A stretch of DNA of 64,000 bases, from NCBI GenBank assembly GCA_005765155.1, contig VCCP01000006.1, positions 818,501 to 882,500 of the forward strand, read 5' to 3'. Each line of letters starts with the position of its first letter. The first letter of the stretch is position 1. The position numbers and the translations under genes are program-made. Shown one piece after another: positions 54,849 through 64,000 of the stretch. This DNA is from Zelopaecilomyces penicillatus (taxonomy: Eukaryota > Ascomycota > Sordariomycetes > Hypocreales > Pseudodiploosporaceae). The notes below the pieces were generated by a model. The model was not told where the DNA came from, did not search any database, and worked only from the letters and a program-made list of their open reading frames with translations.

Positions 54849-55875
54849 TTTTCTAGCGAGTCTGGCATAGCCCAAACGTTGCGCGAAAACTGCAAATGCG
54901 CATTGATAGAACACCGATTACGTGATCAACACTGGCCCACTGGGATATACATCATGGTATCTGAAAAGGATCTCCTCGCTCCAAATCCCCCATTCTAGAG
55001 CTATGTTTTGGGGGGGGGTTCCGCCTCATGCTAAGCGCGAGGCCAATGAGTATCATCTCAGCACAGCTACATATAGATATGCCCCACGCGTTGGTTCCGA
55101 GTACTGGACAACTCATTTATGTTGAAGACGCAGCTTGCTGGCTTCTTATGGTTTAGTGAGGAAATTAGCTGCGCTGGCGAGCGCGTCGTCGTGCCGCCTG
55201 GATTAGAATGGAAAGACGCTCCTTTTTCTTAGCTGAATAGATGTATCTTAAAGTTTGGCACTGATTCACTCAAGTTTGAGGTTGATTCCATGACTCGTCA
55301 TTTTTGACAAAACGTACGTACATGCCGGCCAATTACTCCTTTTTCCTTCGCCAGTTCTATCCAAAAGTGAGACACAATTACATGCTCGTCCATCTATAAC
55401 GCACACACAGATATAAAGATTATATCTCTTTTTGCTCTTCGCCTTCCCTGGTCAACCGTAGTTATACACCATCTTTGGATCCTCCCACCAGGACTCCATC
55501 GCGTCATGCTTTCCCAGCCGTAACCGTCATGATGATTGAAACAAAGAAGGTCCGTGCCTTGACGGACCTTGAAGAGAAGAAAGTAGTGAAAAAAAAAAAA
55601 GAAAGAACATAAATAGAGAGTGTGTATCACAAAGCGTTGAAAAAAAAGTAGGCAGGTAGGGTGAGGCTGAAATCCACAAAAACACAGAAATCAAAACACA
55701 ATGCCTCGTGGCACATGCACAGCAAGCTTGCCCGAATCTCGCCTTCCAACGCCAGTCTGTGCTAAGGGTAGTAGAGTAGTATAGGGAAAGGTAGCAGTGT
55801 CGGGTCCTGAAGACGCCAAAAAATATGAAAAAAAGTCGCTGAGCGCAAGAAACAGAAGGGGGGTATTCGTGAGGT
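54849..55875. other. Convergent 3' flanks, no gene
   Basis: About 1.0 kb between the E2 and RabGAP stops, AT-leaning with A-runs (about 55588-55600). No gene is seen. Confidence 0.5.
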
Positions 55876-58695
55876 CTAAGCTTCCACAGGTCTCGGCTTC
55901 CTTCTCCTCCCAAACAGAGTGCCTTTTCTTTGCACCTCCACGTCAACTTCGGGTAGGATACCACCGCCAGTGACGCTCTTACCACGTTGTAACTGAACGT
56001 CCTGCCGGACTTGGTCGCGCCGCTCCTGTCGGCGCTCCTCAATTACATCTTGGCTGAGATGTCCAAAGCCATTCCGCCGCCGGAAGCAAACGTCCATTAA
56101 CTGATTTGCATCAATCATTTTCCTTGGTAGAGCTTGTACAACGCCAAACATCTCCATCGGGTCCGATACGGCTTTGATTTCAGATTCGCCGAGCTTGAAT
56201 ATAGCCAGAGCGACGCGAAACAGGGTTTTTGATCCCTCATAGAAGAAGACATCCCACACACGTAATGTGGTCTCAATGGGAAGTGTACCAATGAAGCAAC
56301 TCATAAACCAAGCTGTCATGCATAGCGTGATGGGAGGAAGGCGTTCTGTCGAGAGAGTGTTTCCCCTTCGCTTCAGTTTGGTCATGGGGGGTTTGCGAAC
56401 TGACTTGCTCGTGACGGGACGAGTTATAGGCTCGCTCTCTAGGTCGCCGCCAATCTTATCCCAGACGCCAGGCATCGTATCTCGCAGCTCAGTCATGAGG
56501 ACTCCCAGATCCACTTTGGATCCTTCAAGGCTCATCTCGTGAGTTCCGGGAAGGTAAATGCGTGTGATTACATTTAAAAGCCAGAAACACTGTTCTTCGG
56601 TCTCAACAAAAAGGAGGAGAAGACCGGCAATGAAGTTTAGACTTTGACAGTAGCCAATGCGCGGGTTGTAGATTGCAAACGCGAGAAGTACTCGCCGCAA
56701 TGATGATATGATTGGAGGTTCGCCTTCTGAGCCTGGAGGACCAGAGCGGCTTCCATCAGATGTTGATCCCGTCATGGTAGACTGGCTTTCTCTTTCACTG
56801 CTTGTAGCTGTCCCATAGCCGTCCACATCAGCAGATGGCTTGAATTGAATATTGTCGGGGAAGGTCCTGTGCAAGTCACGTTCGATGGCCTCAACATCAA
56901 TCTGCTTGGCTTCCTTGCCTAGTAGTTTATCGTACAGTCCAGAGTGCTTGGCCAAAATGGCTGGGCCTCCGGCATAGTAGAACCAGGCTGCACCACGCCA
57001 TTCAGGTGGAATGCCTTTCCGGACGAATCTCTTCGTCTTAGCATTTGGCGCAGGAAAACGATTGGGCTGATCAGTCATCAAAGCGTTATCCTTGAGGTAA
57101 GCCACCCACTTCTTCCTTCTGCGGGTTAGGTACTGAGAGTAATCTTTATTCCAGGAGTCATACTGCTCCCTGTTAATGGACTGGTTCTGCTTTTTGAAAC
57201 CATATCGGTCTCGGGAATCCGGATCTTCTGTTTCCCAGACAGGAAGTTGTGCAGGTATTGGGGATGGCGATGCTGAGCGTGAGGGGGATTTGGGTGGAAT
57301 AGACATCATGAATGGTTTGATGCTAGATTCGGTTCGGTTAGATTCGGAAGCCAGGGCAGGTTCAGATTCAACGGTCTGAGAGGATTCGCGTTTCTCTGGG
57401 AAGTTTAAGCCAAGGCTACCAGAGATGGCAGGGACTGTCGATGTGAAGGCAAGGCTGGTGAAAATCATTTTAGATTGTCTTATCTCAGCATCCAACGTGG
57501 AATGAGGTCCCACCAAGGTCGGGAGAGGTTCCATGTCACCAAAGTCGAGGGAAAACCTCTGTTGCCCCGGCTCTGACATGGCTGTCGTGGGTCGCGTGTG
57601 GTGGTCTAGGGTACCAATTGGGCCGCCGCCGATGGGGGGATTATCAAAGCTATCCTGATCGTCTAGATAGTTATCGCCGTCTTCGTCTTCGTCGTCGTCG
57701 TCGTCAGCGAAGCCTTTCTCGTACATGCCCATAACATCTTCCAAGCTAGGTTCGTCGGCATTGGCGTACAGTGAGGAAACAGAACTGTCTTTGGTCAAGA
57801 CGCTGCTTCGTTCTGTGAGCGCAGTCCCTGGCGCCGTTGATGAGGTAAGTTGGGACCTGAAGCTGGACCTCAATTCGTCACCGCTCACCCAAGGGGCAGC
57901 TGCGCCACTTGAAGCTGGCACAGATATGGCACTGTCGACACGGCTGCTACCGAATGGTGGTCGGGTGTTGCTCAGTGGCGGAGCAGTGGCGTTTCTGGCC
58001 CGCGTTGATCTCGACTCACCCACGTCGCCAGTTTGAATAGATAGAGGAGAAGATGGAAAGGGGGAGGTTGATGAAAAAGATGAGACAGAGGGGCCTCGAG
58101 GCCGATGCCACGAAAGTGCTTGGGGGCTAGCGCTAGCAATGTCTTGCAAGTGGTCCGAGGACGGGACGTGAGCTAGCCGTAGTTTGGCCGCGTCAGATAT
58201 AGGCTGCTTGAGGCTCGGTTTTCGAGGTCGAGAAAAGTTCTCCACGGCAGGAGGTTCTGGTGCACGCATGTCGGGGAGTGATGGTTGAGATTTTAAAGGA
58301 GAACTGGTATATTGAGAATCGGAGATGAGGCGTGAGAGGTCACGGGCGGGAAGTGTTACCGCACGGTGCGAGAGTGGCTGAGGGTGTGGCTGCAATGGTG
58401 AATCCAGCCCAGCGGCATGGGGGGGGAACATGGGCGATGTCGGGCTGTTTAGCATAAGGTGGGAACCATTGGACAGGGAATCCCAGCGAGGTGAAATAGG
58501 AAGAGAAGGGATTTGTGGAAGCTGCGGCACTCCGTTCAAGTCGAACGGGGTGCCAGTTACGGTTTGTCGGTTTAGGGGAGGAGTGGCAGGCTTGATGCGA
58601 GATGCATACAGCGAAACTTGGCGTCGCTGAACGCTTTGCTTGCGCCCAAACGGGCCAAGGTCGTCGTCCACATGTGAAACCGCCATTGCGTGCAT
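55876..58695 (-). CDS. TBC-domain Rab GTPase-activating protein
   Basis: An intronless minus-strand frame of 939 residues from the first in-frame ATG at 58695 (MHAMAVSHVDDDLGPFGRK); a second ATG at 58686 is equally possible. The frame is open about 30 codons upstream without ATG, so an upstream exon cannot be excluded. The N-terminal ~520 residues are disordered, Ser/Pro-rich, with an acidic run (DDDDEDEDGDNYLDD). The TBC domain starts with FVRKGIPPEWRGAAWF (about 555), has IERDLHRTFPDN with the Arg finger (about 610) and IGYCQSLNFIAG with the Gln finger (about 680), and ends around LRVWDVFFYEGSKTLFRVAL. Both catalytic fingers are present, so active GAP function toward a Rab in membrane traffic is expected. 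The cognate Rab is unknown. A 60-70-residue Ser/Gly-rich insertion splits the domain. Confidence 0.92.
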   Translation of the reverse strand: MHAMAVSHVDDDLGPFGRKQSVQRRQVSLYASRIKPATPPLNRQTVTGTPFDLNGVPQLPQIPSLPISPRWDSLSNGSHLMLNSPTSPMFPPHAAGLDSPLQPHPQPLSHRAVTLPARDLSRLISDSQYTSSPLKSQPSLPDMRAPEPPAVENFSRPRKPSLKQPISDAAKLRLAHVPSSDHLQDIASASPQALSWHRPRGPSVSSFSSTSPFPSSPLSIQTGDVGESRSTRARNATAPPLSNTRPPFGSSRVDSAISVPASSGAAAPWVSGDELRSSFRSQLTSSTAPGTALTERSSVLTKDSSVSSLYANADEPSLEDVMGMYEKGFADDDDDEDEDGDNYLDDQDSFDNPPIGGGPIGTLDHHTRPTTAMSEPGQQRFSLDFGDMEPLPTLVGPHSTLDAEIRQSKMIFTSLAFTSTVPAISGSLGLNFPEKRESSQTVESEPALASESNRTESSIKPFMMSIPPKSPSRSASPSPIPAQLPVWETEDPDSRDRYGFKKQNQSINREQYDSWNKDYSQYLTRRRKKWVAYLKDNALMTDQPNRFPAPNAKTKRFVRKGIPPEWRGAAWFYYAGGPAILAKHSGLYDKLLGKEAKQIDVEAIERDLHRTFPDNIQFKPSADVDGYGTATSSERESQSTMTGSTSDGSRSGPPGSEGEPPIISSLRRVLLAFAIYNPRIGYCQSLNFIAGLLLLFVETEEQCFWLLNVITRIYLPGTHEMSLEGSKVDLGVLMTELRDTMPGVWDKIGGDLESEPITRPVTSKSVRKPPMTKLKRRGNTLSTERLPPITLCMTAWFMSCFIGTLPIETTLRVWDVFFYEGSKTLFRVALAIFKLGESEIKAVSDPMEMFGVVQALPRKMIDANQLMDVCFRRRNGFGHLSQDVIEERRQERRDQVRQDVQLQRGKSVTGGGILPEVDVEVQRKGTLFGRRRKPRPVEA

Positions 58696-60524
58696 GTTGC
58701 CTGGAGGTCCTGGGTTGACTTCAAAAAGAAATGGGGTGTTGAATTGTTGGTTTCGTTTCCGGGGATGATTCAATGACGTCCCCAATCAGACGGGTGGTAT
58801 AGAGATCGTTCTTTGTTCGAGTAAAGGGCGTAGGAGGCGGTTTCTCAACGACAGCAGGCAAGAATTGGTGGTGTCGGTGCTAGAACAGAAATGAAGCGAT
58901 GTGCCATCGCCGCCTGGACATGCGATTTTTGTTGATTGTGCACAGCTTCTCGGCGGGGGGAGGCGGAGGAAGCTTCTTGCTCGGTTGTCGTGAATAGGTG
59001 TGATTAGGATATGGGATTATAGCGATTGTTGTAGTGAAGTCGTCCTGGTGCTCGTTTTGTTTTCGGTTCGAGTCGATGCGGGTTAAAAAAGAATGGATGG
59101 CTCAAGCTTGCCACGGGTATCGAAAGCTTTGTTTAGGAAAGTCAAGTAGATGGGTGTAGTATTTGGTCGTGAGACTGGGCTGTGCTTTCCACGAAGTAGC
59201 AGCCGGCGAGGTGAAAGAAAAAATGAGGGACAGAGCGAAATTGATGCTGCGCTCCAACAGCTGGCAAAGGACTGGTCGGTTCGAGGCAAAAAAAAAATCG
59301 AGGATATGCGCAAGCGGCCGTCAGAAGGATTCGAGCCCGAGGCTTGTTGCTGTTTTAGTTGTCGAGCTGTTTGGACGATTTAGGGCAAAGGGAGGATGGC
59401 CGTCATCGAGCAATCCACACCCCAGCAGGGGAAGGGCAGAAGGGAGCCCAGTGTCGGGCAGCCAGGGCACGCGGCGCCAGCAAACGACACTGCCGACGCG
59501 GCGAGATGACAAGGGAGAAGACGACAAGGTAATCACACACACCCGAGCTTAATTGAGGCCGTAGATGGGAGGAGGGAGAGCGAGGGAGACAAAGCTGGTT
59601 TGGGCAGACGAAGGGATTCCAAGGTCGAAATACCCTCTCTGGCGGCCGGCGTCGTTGTCGTCGTCTTGGGGGGAGGAGGGGGGGGGAGACAAAAGTTGTG
59701 CGTGGAAGCCACCTTCGCACTACGAACCCGGCTGGGTTTTTTCTTTGGGCGATTTGCAGCCGCAGGCTGGATAAGAAGAAAAAAGGAACAACAGGGCTTT
59801 TCGCTGCCAGGCCCATTTGGGCAGCCAGCAGTCGCCAAAGTGCAGCGTGTTTGCATGCCTACAGGCTGCAGTTCAGCGCTAACGGCCAGCCAGCAGGCCG
59901 GCGCACTCGGGCGGGGGCGGAAGCGCCATCCGCTAAGAGCCTAGAGCCAGGTACAGCGTTGTAGTGGGCAGGCATGCTTGTCTGAGTGACTCTGCGGTAC
60001 ATGGGCGCCACCTGACAGGCGTTCTGCATCTGGCGGGACGGTGTCGCTGGTCAAGGCCTGGGACATCACAGTGACAGGCTGACAGCGCGGCAAGTCCCAG
60101 GTGCTCGGAGACGAGCGACAGGTACCCAGAAGTATCTGGTCTGCCCTACAAAGCACACCCACCCACCTGCAACAAACCCTGCGCCGGGGCCCGAACAAAG
60201 GCTGCACCCTGCAAGCTGTGCCTGGAAAGCAATCTGGGAGAACAGACAAGGCAGCCAGCCTCCATACCTGGACATGCACTGCAGAGTGGCCAGCCAATGG
60301 TGGGCAGCACCGCACAGTGGTACTCATTGGCTAGGTTCCTACAGTGCCTATTACTAACTGCCTACCGCACACTTGCACAGCGAGCTGCAGCGTTTCGAGC
60401 GCCTTAGACACGCATGAATCCGCAATCCTCCATTTATAAAGCTGCTTGCTCATCATCCATTGCCCTCGACCGTGCAGATGCAATTTTGGCACGCGTGCCG
60501 CTGCGCCGTCGGCTTCTCACTACT

Positions 60525-60553
60525 AATGTGTGTGTGTGTGTGTGCGTGTGTGT
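60525..60553. repeat. (GT)n microsatellite
   Basis: A GT-dinucleotide tract with a single GC interruption. Confidence 0.85.
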
Positions 60554-63462
60554 ACCGGTATTATGTTGTTATTATTTTTTTCTTAATCCTTGGGCGTCAA
60601 ACCGTTTTTTGTTAACCCGGCGCCGCGTGACAGAGCCTTGCTAGCATCCTCTGGGAAAGGATCCCCGAGCTAATGCCGTCATCGATAAGTGATGACCCAA
60701 GTCTGCGTGCACTATAATTATGGGTGGTGGGACCTGGTGGTTAGTGTTAGCGCTGTACCTGTAACAAACAACACCCGAGAGCACCGATCGATTGGAGAGC
60801 TGCGCCGGTATACTGTGCTGTGGGTTGTTTCTTCCGATGTGCGTGCCCCTGTCCTGTCCTGTTGCAGTGCTGATCACACACACACTCGTGGCGCGTTTCG
60901 CTGCTTGGTGAGCAAAGCTGCGCTGCACAAGCCGGGGCTGCATTACATACGGAGTGCACATGCTGTAGGTATTAATAAGGGTGGATATTAATGGTGTGTT
61001 TTGTTTATGCTTTCGTTTCCCGCGGAGCCATAATCTACTGGGTATAGATGCTGAGCCTTTGGGGCCGTGACTCCCGCGTCCGTGCGCTGGGAGCTGCAAC
61101 ACACTGTCGGCCCACCTGGAACAAGATCCAATTTCCCGAGCGTGGAAAAGACAGTGTTGAGACTTTGTGTGAGATGGCAGCAGCTGAACGCTTGATTGCT
61201 GCCTCACTATTTTGGTTGCTACGAGGGGGAAAACAACACTAATTGCAGGTACCTACAAATACTGTCTACTATATCATTTATCTTGTAATAGAAACACAGA
61301 CCGATAGGAGAAACAAAAGGGTGGAAGACGGCGATCCTCCTACAGGTAGTTGTAGGTATGCGCTGGTGGTGTGGCGGGGAGCAGCAGATCTTGCCCGGCA
61401 CATCATAGCCAATGTTTGTTTTTCTTTTCTTCGCGCTTCTTTTATCTTATTTTTAATATATATTGTCATCATCAAGCCTCGGTTTTCCGGTATTACGCAG
61501 GAGAGCGCCCGGTTTGCGGGGGGCGCCGACTGTGGAAATGCAAAACGATCGAGGAGGCGCTCACTCACTGGGGGAAGAGGAGATTTTTTTCTGTATTGTA
61601 GACATCTTTTAATATTAAAAAATCTTCTTTGCGACGGGAGGCTGCTGATGCTGGCGCGGTTTGCTGGATTTGTTTTCCAGTCCGAGCATCTCAAAAGGAT
61701 TGGTGGGAATGGGAAAGTAGGCGATGGGGGAGGATGTCATCATTCCGGGGCATTGTGCGCGAAGCTTACAGCCAGTTTTTCTGGCATCAAGGTAATTACA
61801 GACAGGTACTTGCATGTCATTGACAGGGCCCATTTCCCAAGTTTTTTAGTGGGAATAGCGCTGTCATCAGGCCGTCGTTTTCTTAGCTTCAACAAGCTGT
61901 TGTCTCCCCCTCCGGCATTCTCCCTCCCATCACCAAAAAATCTCCCTTGATCGTACCTAATGACCTATGTCACCGTCAGCAGCTCACAATTGATTGACGC
62001 GACGAAGTAAACAAATCAACATAATCTCTAGAAAAGCGCGTCTACACCCTCAATCAAATCAACAACCCCCAACCAAGCTGTGCGACTCTCCCTGGTGCAG
62101 GAACTATATCATCATCAGTTTAAGAGTAATATAAAGGGCACGCTATGTAGGGCGCCGGTCGGGTGACGATGTTCAAGGACGACGGGGTGGGTGGCCCTCT
62201 CATAGGGTTTGGGTTGAAGAGGTGGCCGCCCTAGTTGGCTGGATTAGTTTACCTAGTGCAACCCTATCTCGTCGATATTTGACGGCGTGCGTCTCACTTT
62301 GAATGCAAGAAAGTGTAGCATAATCAATGGGTAAGTAGGTAGGTAGGCTTGGTGGCCTCCTTCACTGCGCATCACTCTCTCGTGAATCTCTGCAGCGGAA
62401 GCAGTCATCAATCTCATGACAACCAGGCCCCCCTTGTGAATGGCATTGGTAATGTACATATTCCCATCACAGCCTTCATGCCCAGGTCAGGGGGGGTTAT
62501 ACATGGATCGGTATGTAGCCAGCCTGGCACCTGAGAAATTCGCTTATTGCTCGTATTAATTACCTTGCAAGGCACAAATGTGATCGGGTTCACCGTGTTT
62601 GGTTTTTTTTGTGCCAGGCTTTTTTGTGCGGATTACTCGTGCGTGCCTGAGTACGAGGACGTTGTGGTACAACGAGTAATGACCGACTTGTAAATGAATC
62701 GTCATCCACGTGCGCTCTCACGGACGGCCGAGTTGCTCAAAGCGTTTCCAATCCTGCGCTGCTCGTCTCTCATTACCGCAAACATGCAACTGCCAAACAC
62801 AACATGCTTGTCGTGTCTGTGCCATTCTCACTTTGACTTCTATTATGATTAATTACCTACCTAAGGTACCTACTTCATATCTTGCCAGCACCTCCATCCC
62901 TCTTCACGCGAACAAGATGTTGTTTCTCTCCCAACGTCCCTCCCAAAATTCAAATACGTAGGTATGTTGTTGTAATTACTCGTTAGAAAATGTATCAATT
63001 ACTTATTCCTATACAGTACTAGTACAAATGTATATTTAACTCTCTCCCACAGCGATTGGCTGGGGTCCTCCTCGCAAATCAGCTCCCTGTTACCCGCCTT
63101 GGCTTGTCTCGGCTGGCCCGCCCCCCAAGACCTAAATCTGCGTGCCTGTGTCGACATGCAACAGAAACTTGCATTGCAAAGAGAAGAGAAAGAAGGAAAA
63201 CCATCAAAAAATCTAGACACTCAGTGCATGCGGGTTGTTACTTCACCCACCTGAAATCCGTTGCTTTTGTCATGCGCCTAGCCGTGACATTTCTGATACA
63301 ATAGGGGTCTCTCCTCGGCCATTTGTCAGACCCCCCCAGCTCGCTGGTTTTTTGCTTCTGGGCTACTCCAGTCCCTTAGATGACGAGGGGACCCGCGTTG
63401 CGATACCCTCCACTTCTGCCACTTGTCAATTTACACCAGCGCTGTCGATGGATTTGCGCTGC

Positions 63463-63481
63463 TTTTTTTTTTTTTTTTTTT
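63463..63481. repeat. Poly-T run (19 T)
   Basis: Nineteen consecutive T in a gene-free stretch; no retroelement frame is seen next to it. Confidence 0.85.
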
Positions 63482-64000
63482 CTTGTAATGTGACGAAACC
63501 AACCAACGGTCGATAAAAAAGCACTGCTGAAAATTGTAATGTGCTTCATTGCTTTGTTAGATTATGATTAGTCCTAAATGATAGAAGCAAAGGTTGACAT
63601 CCACTAGTATATCACCAATTCTATTAGCTCTGGGTACGTAGATAGATATGCTCTAGTACCCAACAAGGAAAATCACCAACGTTCCCTCAATGGACAGTGG
63701 TAAATATGCAACCATTGACGCTTGACGCTTTTCAGAGCCAAGTTGATTTGAGCCACGTGAAAATCCCAAGCTAGTTGGCTCAAATCAAGAGTCCCTAGAA
63801 ACCCACTCCTAGCTATATTTCTGCGAATCTTGTATTGAACGAGATCATGCATAGCTTTTCAATATTGTCATTTACGATAGACATTCCTTACGACTATAAC
63901 TGTAAATGGGAAACATCAATGCGCGTTACAACACAAATGTCATGTTGTCAACCAAGATAAAGATATTAGTACATAACCGCATGGCACACTTCGCATGCAG

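Larger units (their letters stand above)
58696..64000. other. 5.3-kb gene-free right end
   Basis: C/T-rich (on the minus strand) leader of the RabGAP gene up to about 59150, then no supported gene. Longer open frames (for example 61243-61950 plus) translate to incoherent sequence. It contains a GT repeat (60525-60553), TAGG/TACC stretches (62335-62350, 62850-62870) and a 19-T run (63463-63481). The last ~500 bases are AT-rich. No transposon or RNA gene is recognised. Confidence 0.45.

Noticed and set aside
58696..58785. N-terminal extension of the RabGAP
   Set aside because: The extra 30 codons begin at TTG, and no upstream ATG is in frame. An upstream exon was considered, but no clear splice pair was found.
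61243..61950. Plus-strand frame of 235 codons
   Set aside because: It mixes hydrophobic and basic stretches without family resemblance, and simple repeats dominate its surroundings. No splice-supported extension is visible.
1..64000. tRNA and 5S rRNA genes
   Set aside because: A by-eye search for the B-box pattern GGTTCRANNCC and for 5S core sequences found no candidate that folds into a complete gene. A tRNAscan-SE run would be decisive.

Overview
This window is nuclear DNA of a filamentous ascomycete (Pezizomycotina, most likely a Sordariomycete). The evidence is the gene style: monocistronic genes on both strands, short introns (mostly 55-190 nt) with GT..CTRAC..AG signals, CT-rich leaders, and orthologues of typical fungal single-copy genes. 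Exon boundaries were placed by eye from splice signals, reading frame and conservation of the encoded domains; none has transcript support.

Layout. (1) 1-2.9 kb: a Ran1/Ksp1-type serine/threonine kinase. (2) 2.9-16.2 kb: about 13 kb without a convincing intact gene. Its left half (to about 11.1 kb) has mixed composition and many microsatellites. Its right half is AT-rich and contains decayed coding relics: an aminoglycoside-phosphotransferase-like fragment, a two-exon orphan, a frame-broken cysteine-rich gene, and a GC-rich island full of inverted repeats. (3) 16.2-17.8 kb: two small genes for predicted secreted proteins, one with a double-psi beta-barrel (RlpA/expansin-like) and one that is Cys-rich and glycosylated. 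(4) 17.8-21.6 kb: a second gene-poor AT-rich stretch. (5) 21.6-37.1 kb: a compact housekeeping block with prp4 kinase (splicing), tma7 (translation), a PAQR/Izh membrane receptor, a TFIIIC WD40 subunit, a TRAPPC12-like TPR protein, a short-chain dehydrogenase, dpm1 (dolichol-phosphate mannose synthase) and an acidic AT-hook protein. (6) 37.1-40.7 kb: gene-free. (7) 40.7-58.7 kb: a CSC1/OSCA (DUF221) channel, an alcohol O-acetyltransferase-like enzyme, a 1237-residue single-membrane-span protein with 29-residue repeats, rrp1, an Ubc14-like E2 and a TBC RabGAP. (8) 58.7-64 kb: gene-free and repeat-rich.

The genes do not form a pathway. Several serve core gene expression (prp4, tma7, TFIIIC, rrp1) or membrane and secretory traffic (TRAPPC12-like, dpm1, TBC GAP), as expected for a conserved chromosome block. 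The contrast between this block and the relic-rich, effector-like left part is the main architectural feature. No complete new multi-gene system is evident. The items most worth checking are the GC-AG intron of tma7, the frame break in the TRAPPC12-like gene, the island of gene decay at 12-16 kb, the structured GC island at 12.2 kb, and the periodic repeat protein.
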